Assembly: GCF_001567585.1 (NCBI RefSeq)
Contig: NZ_LRQV01000037.1
Span: 1-52,705, forward strand
Direction: 5' to 3'
DNA length: 52,705 nt
Source of the DNA: Micromonospora rosaria
GTDB lineage: Bacteria; Actinomycetota; Actinomycetes; Mycobacteriales; Micromonosporaceae
In this document: positions 43,727 through 51,827 of the stretch, in pieces
Position numbering within the stretch: position 1 is the first letter of the stretch
Layout of the letters: every line of letters begins with the position of its first letter
Notes under the pieces: model-generated
What the model was told of the DNA's origin: nothing
The model's database searches: none
Seen by the model: only the letters and a program-made list of their open reading frames with translations
Made by a program: the position numbers and the translations under genes

Positions 43727-44002
43727 ATGTCGGAGCCACATGTCACGCTCGACCCGAGCGGGCTCGACCCCGTGCAGCAGAAGCTGCGCGGCCCGCTCGA
43801 GGAACAGCTGACCTCGGCTTTGCAGGCGGCCACCGACCGGGTCCGCGCCAGCTACGCCGGCGAGCCGGTGGAGCAGGTGTGCCAGCGTCTGCTCGACGAG
43901 ACCCGGGCCGGTCTGCACCCCGACATCGCGGCCGGGTTCAGCCCGGACATGGACGAGTTCTGCCGGATCGCGATCGCGATCGTCCGGGGCGAACTGGGCT
44001 GA
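43727..44002 (+). CDS. Small conserved-looking hypothetical protein, 91 residues
   Basis: I do not recognise the family. It is an acidic, mostly helical protein (PLEEQLTSALQAATDRVRASY and VEQVCQRLLDETRAGL look amphipathic) with no signal peptide or membrane segment. ATG 43727 follows GAAGGGAG. It is 47 bases downstream of the RusA-like gene and may be co-transcribed with it. Confidence 0.7.
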   Translation: MSEPHVTLDPSGLDPVQQKLRGPLEEQLTSALQAATDRVRASYAGEPVEQVCQRLLDETRAGLHPDIAAGFSPDMDEFCRIAIAIVRGELG

Positions 44003-44030
44003 CCCGGCCGTCCGACGTCGGGGTGCCGGG

Positions 44031-44753
44031 TCAGAAGTGCGCCAGCAGGTCGGTGAAGGCCGCCAGGTGCAGCACCCCGGCGTCGGACGGGTCGAGTTCG
44101 TCGTGCTCCAGGACCCAGGTGTTGTCGTTGGGGATGAACACCGCGTTGAGCCCGGCGGCGCGGGCCGGCAGGATGTCCGACTTCGGGGAGTTGCCGATCA
44201 TCCAGGCCCGGGCCGGGTCGAGGCCGTGCTCCCGGGTCAGCCAGCGGTAGGTCGTGACGTCCTTCTCGGCGACCACGTGGGCGGCCCGGAAGTGCCGGTC
44301 CAGCCCGGAGGCCTCGATCTTGCGGCGCTGCTCGTCGTCGTCGCCCTTGGTCAGCAGCAACAGGTCGTGCCGGTCGGCGAGGGCGGTCAGCGTCTCGGCC
44401 ACCCCGGGAATCAGCTCGACCTGACGCTGCGCCAGGGCCGCCGCGAGCGCCTCGATCTCCTGCCGCTCCCGGTCGGTCGCGGGCCGCTCGCGCAGCTTCT
44501 CCATGCAGTCGTGCAGGCTGGTCAGGAAGACCTTGCTGCCGTACCCGTGGGCGACCACGTTGGCCCGCTCGATGTCGTCGAGGATGTGCCGGATCTCGCG
44601 CCGGTCCAGGGTGGGGTGGTCCAGCCAGTCGAGGAAGTCGTCGATCACCCGCTCGAAGAGGATGTTGTTCTCCCAGAGCGTGTCGTCGGCGTCGAAGACC
44701 AGCACCTGCCCGCTCCGTCGCCCCCCGGCCGTCCCGCCGCCGCTGTCGTTCAT
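44031..44753 (-). CDS. HAD-superfamily hydrolase
   Basis: A 240-residue HAD hydrolase. FDADDTLWENN near residue 19 carries the Asp nucleophile and acid/base Asp; LLLTKGD is motif II, and GNSPKSDILPARAAG is the motif IV region. This layout fits haloacid dehalogenase-like phosphatases that are often annotated YjjG/pyrimidine-nucleotidase-like; the substrate is unknown. The ATG lies four bases after GGAGG. The frame is open further upstream to 44891, but those codons are low-complexity. Confidence 0.87.
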   Translation of the reverse strand: MNDSGGGTAGGRRSGQVLVFDADDTLWENNILFERVIDDFLDWLDHPTLDRREIRHILDDIERANVVAHGYGSKVFLTSLHDCMEKLRERPATDRERQEIEALAAALAQRQVELIPGVAETLTALADRHDLLLLTKGDDDEQRRKIEASGLDRHFRAAHVVAEKDVTTYRWLTREHGLDPARAWMIGNSPKSDILPARAAGLNAVFIPNDNTWVLEHDELDPSDAGVLHLAAFTDLLAHF

Positions 44754-45474
44754 CGGTCCTCCCGGTCCGTCGTCGCCCCGGCCGGTGAGGGTACGCCCGT
44801 CACCGCACGGGCTCATCAGCATTACCCGACCGATCCGGCCGCCGGCTCCCGGGCCGTGGTCGACACGGCCGGCACAGGGGGGACGATCCACTCGGGGTCA
44901 GCCGGACCACCGTCCCCAACCGGGAGGCGACGCCGCTGGTGGGGCCACCGGGGCCGGGGGCTCGCGGTCCGGGTGGTTCCGTCGACGGGTCCGGGCACGC
45001 GATGGATGGTAACGCCGACACCACCGAGGGTCACGATGTCAATCGGGCATCCGGCAGTTCGGCCCGCCCGGCCCCCACGGGTCAGGACCGGGTCCGCAAC
45101 TCCCCGGTCCTGACCCAACAGCCCGGGTCGCGGCGGGACCCACCGCGGCAGCACCGGCGGGCAGGGCACGCCGCTCCACACCGGGCTCCCACGGCGAGCC
45201 GACCCGCCGGCACTCAGTTCCGCGGTGCCCGCGCCCGGACTTCGGTACGCCCCGACCCACCCCGTGAGGATCGTGACGTGGGCCTCACGGTAGGGCCCGC
45301 CCGTCCGGCCGGACAAGACGTCACGAGCCTGTCACCTGCCGATTACCAGCAAGCCGAAAATGGGGCGTACCGACGTAACAGCACCGCCACCACCGGCGCT
45401 GTTCGTCACCGCCCTTGCGGCGGAACCGCTGGTGACCGGCCCTCGACCGCGGCGAGCAGCGACGACAGCCGCCG
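44754..45474. other. Long gene-free stretch before the glucan-hydrolase gene
   Basis: About 720 bases between the HAD gene and the end of the GH63-like gene. A minus-strand open frame at 44822-45316 has no recognisable features, Gly/Pro/Arg-rich composition and no ribosome site, so it is not called. The main structure is the 14-bp stem-loop at 45079-45116. Confidence 0.6.
45079..45116. other. Perfect 14-bp intergenic stem-loop
   Basis: GGGTCAGGACCGGG (45079-45092) is exactly complementary to CCCGGTCCTGACCC (45103-45116), with a 10-base loop. It is 326 bases upstream of the HAD start and 360 bases beyond the GH63-like hairpin, so it is not a simple terminator for either annotated gene. It could be a backup terminator, an RNA element or a dispersed repeat. 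Confidence 0.8.
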
Positions 45475-45503
45475 CCAGGGGCCCGCCTGGTGCGGGCCCC
45501 TGG
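45475..45503 (-). terminator. Terminator of the GH63-like gene
   Basis: CCAGGGGCCCGC (45475-45486) pairs perfectly with GCGGGCCCCTGG (45492-45503) around CTGGT, beginning nine bases after the stop codon of the minus-strand gene. It lacks a T-run. Confidence 0.8.
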
Positions 45504-45512
45504 CCGGGCCGG

Positions 45513-48278
45513 TCAGCGGCGCAGGGTGAGGATCAGGTCGGCCACCAGCGCCGTCCAGCCGGTCTGGTGCCAGGCGCCCAGGCCGGCCCCGTTGTCACCG
45601 TGGAAGTACTCCGGGAAGGCGATCAGGTCCCGCCAGTCGGGGTGGGTCTGGAAGAGCTGACAGGCACCGTAGATCGGCCGCCGGCCCCACCCGTCCCGGG
45701 TGAACAGGGCGATCAGCCGGGCCGACAGGTCGTCGGCGATCTCGTCGAGCGTCCGCTTCACCCCCGACCGGGTCGGGTACTCCACCTGGAGGTCGTCACC
45801 GAAGAACGCCGCGTAGTCCCGCAGCGCGCTGACCAGCAGGAAGTTGGTCGGCATCCAGATCGGACCCCGCCAGTTGGAGTTGCCGCCGAACAGGCCGCTG
45901 GTCGACTCGGCCGGCTCGTACCCGACGCTGAACTCCTGCCCGCCGAGGGTCACCGAGAACGGCTTGTCCAGGTGCGCGCGGGACAGCGTGCGCAGCCCGT
46001 ACTCGGAGAGGAACTCGTCGGGGTCCAGCATCCGGGCCAGCAGCCGGACCACCTGGTCCGGGCCGACCATGGACAGCAGCCGCTGCTGGCGGCCGTCCGG
46101 GCCGAGCCGGCGGGCGTCGATGACGTGGGCGTACTCGGGGCGGTTGGTGAGGAACCAGCGGATCCGGGCGCTCAGCTCGGGCAGCCGGTCCAGGGTCCGC
46201 GCGGTCAGCCGGGTGGTCGCGGCCAGCGGCAGCAGCCCCACCACCGACCGTACCCGCAGCGGGACCTGGCTGCCGTCGGCCAGCCGCAGCACGTCGTAGA
46301 AGAACGCGTCCTCGTCGTCCCACAGCCCCTGCGAGTACGCGGCGGCGGCGATGTAGACGAAGTGCTCGAAGAACTTGCAGGCGGTGTCCACCCAGGTGCG
46401 GTCCTGCTCGGCCAGCACGATCGCGATGTCCAGCAGGTTGAGCGCGTACATCGCCATCCAGCCGGTGCCGTCGGACTGCTCCAGCACCCCGGCCACCGGC
46501 AGCGCCGCCGACCGGTCGAACGGGCCCACGTTGTCCAGCCCCAGGAAGCCGCCCTCGAAGACGTTGTTCCCCCCGGTGTCCTTGCGGTTGACCCACCAGG
46601 TGAAGTTCAGCATCAGCTTGTGCATCACCCGGGCCAGGAACTCCCGGTCCCGCGACCCGTCGATCTCGAAGACCTTCAGCGCCGCCCAGGCGTGCACCGG
46701 CGGGTTCACGTCCCCGAACGCCCACTCGTACGCCGGGATCTGGCCGTTGGGGTGCAGGTACCACTCGCGCAGCAGGAGCAGGATCTGCTCCTTGGCGAAA
46801 CCGGGGTCCACGCGGGCGATGCTGACGCAGTGGAAGGCCAGGTCCCAGGCGGCGTACCAGGGGTACTCCCAGGGGTCCGGCATGGAGATGACGTCGAAGC
46901 TGGTCATGTGCCACCAGGCGCTGTTGCGCCCGTGCCGGCGACCGGCCGGCGGGGGCGTGGAGCCCGGGTCGCCCTCCAGCCACCGTTTGACGTCGAAGTG
47001 GTAGAACTGCTTGCCCCACATCAGCCCGGCGATGGCCTGCCGGGCCACCAGCGCCTCGTCCGGGGTGGCCGCCTCGGGGATCACCCCGGCGAAGTACCGG
47101 TTCGCCTCGGCCCGCCGGGCCCAGACCACCGCGTCGAAGCCGGCGCCCAGGTCGGCCGGGGGCGGCGGGGTGCTCGCCGGGGGCGGCGCGGTGCGGGTCA
47201 GCCGCAGCCGGATCTGCCGCTGCCCACCCGCCGGCACCGCCAGCACGTAGTGCAGCGCGCCCTTGGTGCCCTCCCGGGCCGGGTTGACCGTGGCGGCGCC
47301 GCCGACCACGTGGTCGTTGATCCCGTCCTTCGGGTACGGCGACCGGCCGGGCAGCCCCCACAGCCGGTCGGCGTTGGTGTCGTTGTCGCAGAGCAGCGGC
47401 GTCGGGTCGCCGTCGCCGGTCAGCACGAGCTGGCCCAGGACGTGGTGCTCCCCCACCAGCCGGGCCGCCGTGGCCGGGCCGGCGGGTCCCCGGGAACTGG
47501 CCCGCCTGCGCCCCCGGCGGGCCGGCTCGCCGGTCAGCCGGGGGATCCGGTCGCTGCCGGGCAACCCCCACGCCCAGGTGTTGCGGTACCAGAGGGTGGG
47601 CAGCACGTGCAGGACGGCGTCGGCGTCACCCCGGTTGGCGACGGTCACCACCATGCACAGGTCGGTCGGGGAGGCCTTGGCGTAGTCGACGCTCACCGCC
47701 CAGTACCGGTCGTCGTCGAAGATCCCCGTGTCGACCAGCTCGTACTCGGTGTCGTCCCGACCGCGCTGGGTGTTGACCGCGACCAGGTCGTCGTACGGGA
47801 ACGCGGCCTGCGGGTAGTGGTACCGCCAGCGCATCCAGGAGTGGGTCGGCGTGGAGTCCTCGTACCACCAGTACTCCTTGGCGTCCTCGCCGTGGTTGCC
47901 GCCGTCGCCGCCGAGCCCGAACATCCGTTCCTTGAGGATTGGGTCCTTGCCGTTCCACAGCGCGAGCGCGAAGGCGAACGTCTGCCGGTCGTCGCAGACG
48001 CCCGCCATGCCGTCCTCGTTCCACCGGTAGGCTCGGGAGCGCGCGTGGTCGTGGGGGAAGTAGTCCCAGGCTGTGCCGTGCTCGCTGTAGTCCTCCCGTA
48101 CCGTCCCCCACGCCCGTTCGGACAGATAGGGACCCCATGCGCGCCACGCCTGTTCACCCGAGTCGGCCTGGGCCAACCGGGTGCGCTCGGCATCGGGGGA
48201 CAGTTCGTGGGAAGCGGACACGTCTGTGAGCACCTGCCAATCTTCGACGTCGCGGGAGTCCTTGACCACTGCGGCCAT
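45513..48278 (-). CDS. GH63-like (MGH1-type) glycoside hydrolase
   Basis: A 921-residue glycoside hydrolase of the GH63/MGH1-like (alpha/alpha)6-barrel group. The N-terminal half has GTVREDYSEHGTAWDYFPHDHARSRAYRW and a beta-sandwich with NRGDADAVLHVLPTLWYRNTW. The C-terminal barrel has PWYAAWDLAFHCVSIARVDP, YEWAFGDVNPPVHAWAA and NWRGPIWMPTNFLL, which bear the likely acidic catalytic residues. No signal peptide is seen, so it is probably cytoplasmic and acts on alpha-glucosides. The ATG 48276-48278 has no ribosome site and lies only 42 bases from the divergent debranching-enzyme gene. A 12-bp hairpin follows its stop. Confidence 0.85.
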   Translation of the reverse strand: MAAVVKDSRDVEDWQVLTDVSASHELSPDAERTRLAQADSGEQAWRAWGPYLSERAWGTVREDYSEHGTAWDYFPHDHARSRAYRWNEDGMAGVCDDRQTFAFALALWNGKDPILKERMFGLGGDGGNHGEDAKEYWWYEDSTPTHSWMRWRYHYPQAAFPYDDLVAVNTQRGRDDTEYELVDTGIFDDDRYWAVSVDYAKASPTDLCMVVTVANRGDADAVLHVLPTLWYRNTWAWGLPGSDRIPRLTGEPARRGRRRASSRGPAGPATAARLVGEHHVLGQLVLTGDGDPTPLLCDNDTNADRLWGLPGRSPYPKDGINDHVVGGAATVNPAREGTKGALHYVLAVPAGGQRQIRLRLTRTAPPPASTPPPPADLGAGFDAVVWARRAEANRYFAGVIPEAATPDEALVARQAIAGLMWGKQFYHFDVKRWLEGDPGSTPPPAGRRHGRNSAWWHMTSFDVISMPDPWEYPWYAAWDLAFHCVSIARVDPGFAKEQILLLLREWYLHPNGQIPAYEWAFGDVNPPVHAWAALKVFEIDGSRDREFLARVMHKLMLNFTWWVNRKDTGGNNVFEGGFLGLDNVGPFDRSAALPVAGVLEQSDGTGWMAMYALNLLDIAIVLAEQDRTWVDTACKFFEHFVYIAAAAYSQGLWDDEDAFFYDVLRLADGSQVPLRVRSVVGLLPLAATTRLTARTLDRLPELSARIRWFLTNRPEYAHVIDARRLGPDGRQQRLLSMVGPDQVVRLLARMLDPDEFLSEYGLRTLSRAHLDKPFSVTLGGQEFSVGYEPAESTSGLFGGNSNWRGPIWMPTNFLLVSALRDYAAFFGDDLQVEYPTRSGVKRTLDEIADDLSARLIALFTRDGWGRRPIYGACQLFQTHPDWRDLIAFPEYFHGDNGAGLGAWHQTGWTALVADLILTLRR

Positions 48279-48290
48279 TGTTGTCGTGGC

Positions 48291-48299
48291 GTGTTACAC
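48291..48299. promoter_or_regulatory. Palindrome in the 42-base divergent gap
   Basis: GTGTTACAC is a perfect odd palindrome lying between the start codons of the divergent GH63-like and debranching-enzyme genes. With so little room, one regulator bound here could affect both. It is short, so chance is a real alternative. Confidence 0.35.
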
Positions 48300-48320
48300 C
48301 TTGCCGCCGCTGGAGGAAAG

Positions 48321-50261
48321 TTGATCGATATCAGTTTCGGTCCGCAGCTCTGTGCCGAGCTGACCGGCGGGGCGTCCCGCGAGTGGCTGGTCACCGACGG
48401 CCTCGGCGGGTACGCCATGGGCACCGTCAGTGGCCTGCGCACCCGTCGCTACCACGGCCTGCTCGTGGTGGCCGGGGAGACCCCGGCGGCCCGTACCGTG
48501 GGGCTGGTCAGCCTGGACCCGGCGGTGGTGCTGCCGTCCGGGGCGCAGGTCCGGCTCGGGGCGCACGAGTGGTCCCCGGACACGGTCGACCCGCGCGGCT
48601 TCGAGCTGCTGGAGCACTTCGCCATCATCGACGGTGTGCCCCGGTGGCGGTGGCGGATCGGCGACGTGGTGATCGAACGGGAGATCGCCATGCTGCCCGG
48701 CCGGCCCTGCGTGGCGGTGGTGCACCGGCTGGTCGCCGGCGGGCCGGTGCAGCTCGACCTGGCCGCCGTCTGCACCTGGCGGGACGCGCACGGCGAGCGC
48801 CGCGCCGACGGCCCGGCCCCGCGCGTGGAGCCGGTGGCCGGCGGGGCGGTGGTCGAGGGGGCGTACCGGCTGGCCGGCCCGGGGTGGGTGCCGGAGGGGC
48901 AGTGGTGGCTCGGGGTCCGCCACCGCGAGGAGGCCGCCCGGGGCCTGCCGGCGGAGGAGGACCTCTGGTACGCGGGCCGGTTCTCCGGCACCCTGGAGCG
49001 CCCCGGCGACACGGTGTCGGTGCTGGCCTGGGCCGGGCAGCTCGACCAGGAGCCGGTGCCGGCCGTCGAGGTGGTGGCCGCGGCCCGGCAGCGCAACCGG
49101 CGGGTGGTGGCGGCGGCGAAGCCGGTCGACGACGTCGAGGCGACCCTCGCCCTGGCCGCCGACGCGTTCGTGGTCCGCACCGCCGCCGCGCCGGTCGACG
49201 TGGTCGCCGGGTACCCGTGGTTCGGGGCCTGGTCGCGGGACACGATGATCTCGTACGAGGGGCTGTTCCTCTGCACCGGACGGGCGCAGGAGGGGGCGGC
49301 GCTGCTGCGCGGGTACGCGGCGACCCTGTCGGAGGGGATGCTCGCCAACACCGCCGACACCGGCCGGGTGGAGTACAACACCGTCGACGGCACCCTCTGG
49401 TTCCTGCACGCCGTCGCCCGGCACGTCACCGTCACCGGGGACACCGACCTCGGCGACGAGCTGCTGCCCGCGCTGCACGGCGTGGTCGACGCCCACCTCA
49501 AGGGCACCCGGTACGGCATCGTCGTCGACCCGGTCGACGCCCTGCTCACCTGCGGCGCCCCCGGCGCGGCGCTGACCTGGATGGACGCCCGGGTGTACGG
49601 GGTGCCGGTGACCGCCCGCACCGGCAAGCCGGTCGAGGTCAACGCACTGTGGATCAACGGCCTGGCCGGGTTGGCGGAGCTGACCGAGCTGGCCGGGCAG
49701 GACGCGGCCGAGCTGTGGCGGCTGCACCACCGGGCGCACGCCTCGTTCCGGCAGCGGTTCCCGGCGCCGGTGGGCTGGCTGCACGACGTGGTGGACGCCC
49801 CCGCGCCCGCGTACCCGCTGGGCGGGGCGGCGCACCACGACGACGACCTGCTCCGGCCCAACCAGTTGCTGGCCTGGTCGCTGCCGTACGCCCCGTTGGA
49901 GCCGGACGCGGAGGCGCTGCGCCGCATCGCCGCCGGCCTGCTCACCCCGCTCGGGCTGCGCAGCCTCTCGCCGGACTCCCCCGGCTTCGCCGGCCGGCAC
50001 TCCGGCGGCCCGGCCGAGCGGGACGGCGCGTACCACCAGGGCACGGTCTGGCCGTGGCTGCTCGGCCCCTACACCGACGCCGCCCGGCGGGCCGGCCTGG
50101 ACGTCGACGACCTGTTCCCCGGCATCGAGGCGCACCTGCGCGAGTACGGGCTCGGGTCGGTGAGCGAGACCACCGACGGGTCCGCCCCGTACCGGGCCAC
50201 GGGGTGCCCGTTCCAGGCCTGGTCGGTGGCCGAACTACTGCGTGTCCGACGGATCCGATAG
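48321..50261 (+). CDS. Glycogen-debranching-type enzyme (amylo-alpha-1,6-glucosidase family)
   Basis: A 646-residue protein. The N-terminal GDE_N domain has SREWLVTDGLGGYAMGTVSGLRTRRYHGLL near residue 25. The C-terminal (alpha/alpha)6 barrel has AGYPWFGAWSRDTMISYEGLFL, GRVEYNTVDGTLWFLHAV and DGAYHQGTVWPWLLGPY, the acidic and aromatic motifs of the amylo-alpha-1,6-glucosidase family. It would trim alpha-1,6 branches of glycogen-like glucans. TTG 48321 is chosen as start because GGAGG is five bases upstream; no ATG or GTG is near, and the frame remains open upstream antisense to the GH63-like gene. It is followed by a GT4 gene. Confidence 0.88.
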   Translation: MIDISFGPQLCAELTGGASREWLVTDGLGGYAMGTVSGLRTRRYHGLLVVAGETPAARTVGLVSLDPAVVLPSGAQVRLGAHEWSPDTVDPRGFELLEHFAIIDGVPRWRWRIGDVVIEREIAMLPGRPCVAVVHRLVAGGPVQLDLAAVCTWRDAHGERRADGPAPRVEPVAGGAVVEGAYRLAGPGWVPEGQWWLGVRHREEAARGLPAEEDLWYAGRFSGTLERPGDTVSVLAWAGQLDQEPVPAVEVVAAARQRNRRVVAAAKPVDDVEATLALAADAFVVRTAAAPVDVVAGYPWFGAWSRDTMISYEGLFLCTGRAQEGAALLRGYAATLSEGMLANTADTGRVEYNTVDGTLWFLHAVARHVTVTGDTDLGDELLPALHGVVDAHLKGTRYGIVVDPVDALLTCGAPGAALTWMDARVYGVPVTARTGKPVEVNALWINGLAGLAELTELAGQDAAELWRLHHRAHASFRQRFPAPVGWLHDVVDAPAPAYPLGGAAHHDDDLLRPNQLLAWSLPYAPLEPDAEALRRIAAGLLTPLGLRSLSPDSPGFAGRHSGGPAERDGAYHQGTVWPWLLGPYTDAARRAGLDVDDLFPGIEAHLREYGLGSVSETTDGSAPYRATGCPFQAWSVAELLRVRRIR

Positions 50262-50404
50262 GCGCGCTTTACACGACCGCAACGGCCGCGTCTCCGCTGG
50301 TTAGCCCGGCCGCGCGAGGATTGGCCCCATCCCGGGCAGCCATGGCCGGCACCCCCCGCCGGGTGCCGGCCGGGCCGTGCAGTAGACAACTCAAAGGGGG
50401 CCGC

Positions 50405-51736
50405 ATGTCACTGGACGCCCACGTGATCGACATCCACTCCGGCCGACGTCAGCGTGTCCTGATGCTGTCCTGGGAGTACCCGCCGGTGCTCGTCGGCGGA
50501 CTCGGCCGCCACGTCCACGCCCTCTCCGTCGCCCTCGCCGCCGCCGGCCACGACGTCACCGTCGTCACCCGCCACACCGACGGCGCACCCCACGAGGAGT
50601 ACGCCGACGGCGTCCGCATCCTCCGCGCCGCCGAGGACCCCGTCACCTTCCCCCTGGCCACCAGCAGCCTCCTCGCCTGGACCATGGCCTTCAACCACAC
50701 CCTCACCCGCGCCGCCCTACGCGCCGCCGACACCGGCACCTACGACGTCATCCACGCCCACGACTGGCTCGTCGCCCACACCGCGATCACCCTCGCCGAA
50801 CACCTGGACCTGCCCCTGGTCACCACGATCCACGCCACCGAGGCCGGGCGGCACCAGGGCTGGCTGCCCGAGGAGATGAACCGCACCATCCACGGCGTCG
50901 AGCACTGGCTCAGTGGCGCGTCGGGTCGGGTGATCGCCTGCTCCGGGTACATGCGGGAGCAGGTGAGCACCCTCTTCGAGGTGCCCACCGGCCGGATCGA
51001 CGTGGTGCCCAACGGGGTGGACGGCCGGGCCTGGCACGCCCGGCCCCGGGCGGTCGCCTCGGCCCGCGCCCGGTTCGCCGGGGACGGGCCGCTGATCGGG
51101 TACGCCGGGCGGCTGGTCTACGAGAAGGGCGTGCAGCACCTGGTCCGCGCGGTGCCGGACCTGCGCCGGCGGCACCCGGGGCTGCGGGTGCTCATCGCCG
51201 GGGACGGCCCGTACCGGGCGGAGTTGCAGGCCGAGGCGGAGCGGCTGGCCCTCGGCGACACCATCCGCTTCGCCGGTTTCCTCGACGCCAAGCAGCTCCC
51301 GGCGGTGCTGGGGGCCACCGACGCCACGGTGATACCCAGCCTGTACGAGCCCTTCGGCATGATCGCGCTGGAGGCGGCGGCGGCCGGCGCGCCCCTGGCG
51401 GTGGCGGCGACCGGCGGGCTGGCCGAGATCGTCGAGCCGGGCGTGACCGGGGTGACCTTCCCGCACAGCGACCCGCACGCCCTCGCCGGTGCGGTGGACC
51501 AGCTCCTCGGCGACGAGGTGTTCGCCCGCCGGGTGGCCCGCAGCGCCCGCGCGATGGTCGGCAAGCGGTACGGCTGGGCGACGATCGCCGAGCGGACCGC
51601 CGCGACGTACGCGGCGGCCGGCCGGGAGCACAGCGGGTTCCAGGTCCGCCGCGCCACCGACCGGCTGCGCGGCAGCCGGTCGCCGATTCACATCCCGGAG
51701 GGGAACCTGCTGGTGGCCGGAGGTGTCGCCGGGTGA
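50405..51736 (+). CDS. GT4-family glycosyltransferase (glycogen-synthase-like)
   Basis: A 443-residue GT-B fold enzyme. LMLSWEYPPVLVGGLGRHVHALSVAL near the N-terminus is the sugar-nucleotide loop seen in glycogen-synthase-like GT4 proteins. DVIHAHDWL and TTIHATEAGRHQGW follow, and the donor site is IGYAGRLVYEKGVQHL and PSLYEPFGMIALEAAAAG with the E-x7-E pair. It probably elongates an alpha-glucan or glucoside from UDP- or ADP-glucose. ATG 50405 follows AAAGGGGG. It is 143 bases after the debranching enzyme in the same direction. Confidence 0.9.
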   Translation: MSLDAHVIDIHSGRRQRVLMLSWEYPPVLVGGLGRHVHALSVALAAAGHDVTVVTRHTDGAPHEEYADGVRILRAAEDPVTFPLATSSLLAWTMAFNHTLTRAALRAADTGTYDVIHAHDWLVAHTAITLAEHLDLPLVTTIHATEAGRHQGWLPEEMNRTIHGVEHWLSGASGRVIACSGYMREQVSTLFEVPTGRIDVVPNGVDGRAWHARPRAVASARARFAGDGPLIGYAGRLVYEKGVQHLVRAVPDLRRRHPGLRVLIAGDGPYRAELQAEAERLALGDTIRFAGFLDAKQLPAVLGATDATVIPSLYEPFGMIALEAAAAGAPLAVAATGGLAEIVEPGVTGVTFPHSDPHALAGAVDQLLGDEVFARRVARSARAMVGKRYGWATIAERTAATYAAAGREHSGFQVRRATDRLRGSRSPIHIPEGNLLVAGGVAG

Positions 51737-51827
51737 GCCGGCGCACCGCCCGCAACGGTGCGCACGGAGGATGAGAAGGCCCGCCCCGCTGGCTATCGTG
51801 TACGTCACGTAGTCGAGGGGGTACGTG

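Noticed and set aside
44822..45316. A 164-residue minus-strand open frame in the long gap
   Set aside because: No ribosome site, no recognisable motif, and composition typical of random high-GC frames.
45360..50261. A 1633-residue open frame on the plus strand
   Set aside because: Its first 987 codons are antisense to the GH63-like gene and low-complexity; only the part from TTG 48321 shows debranching-enzyme sequence.
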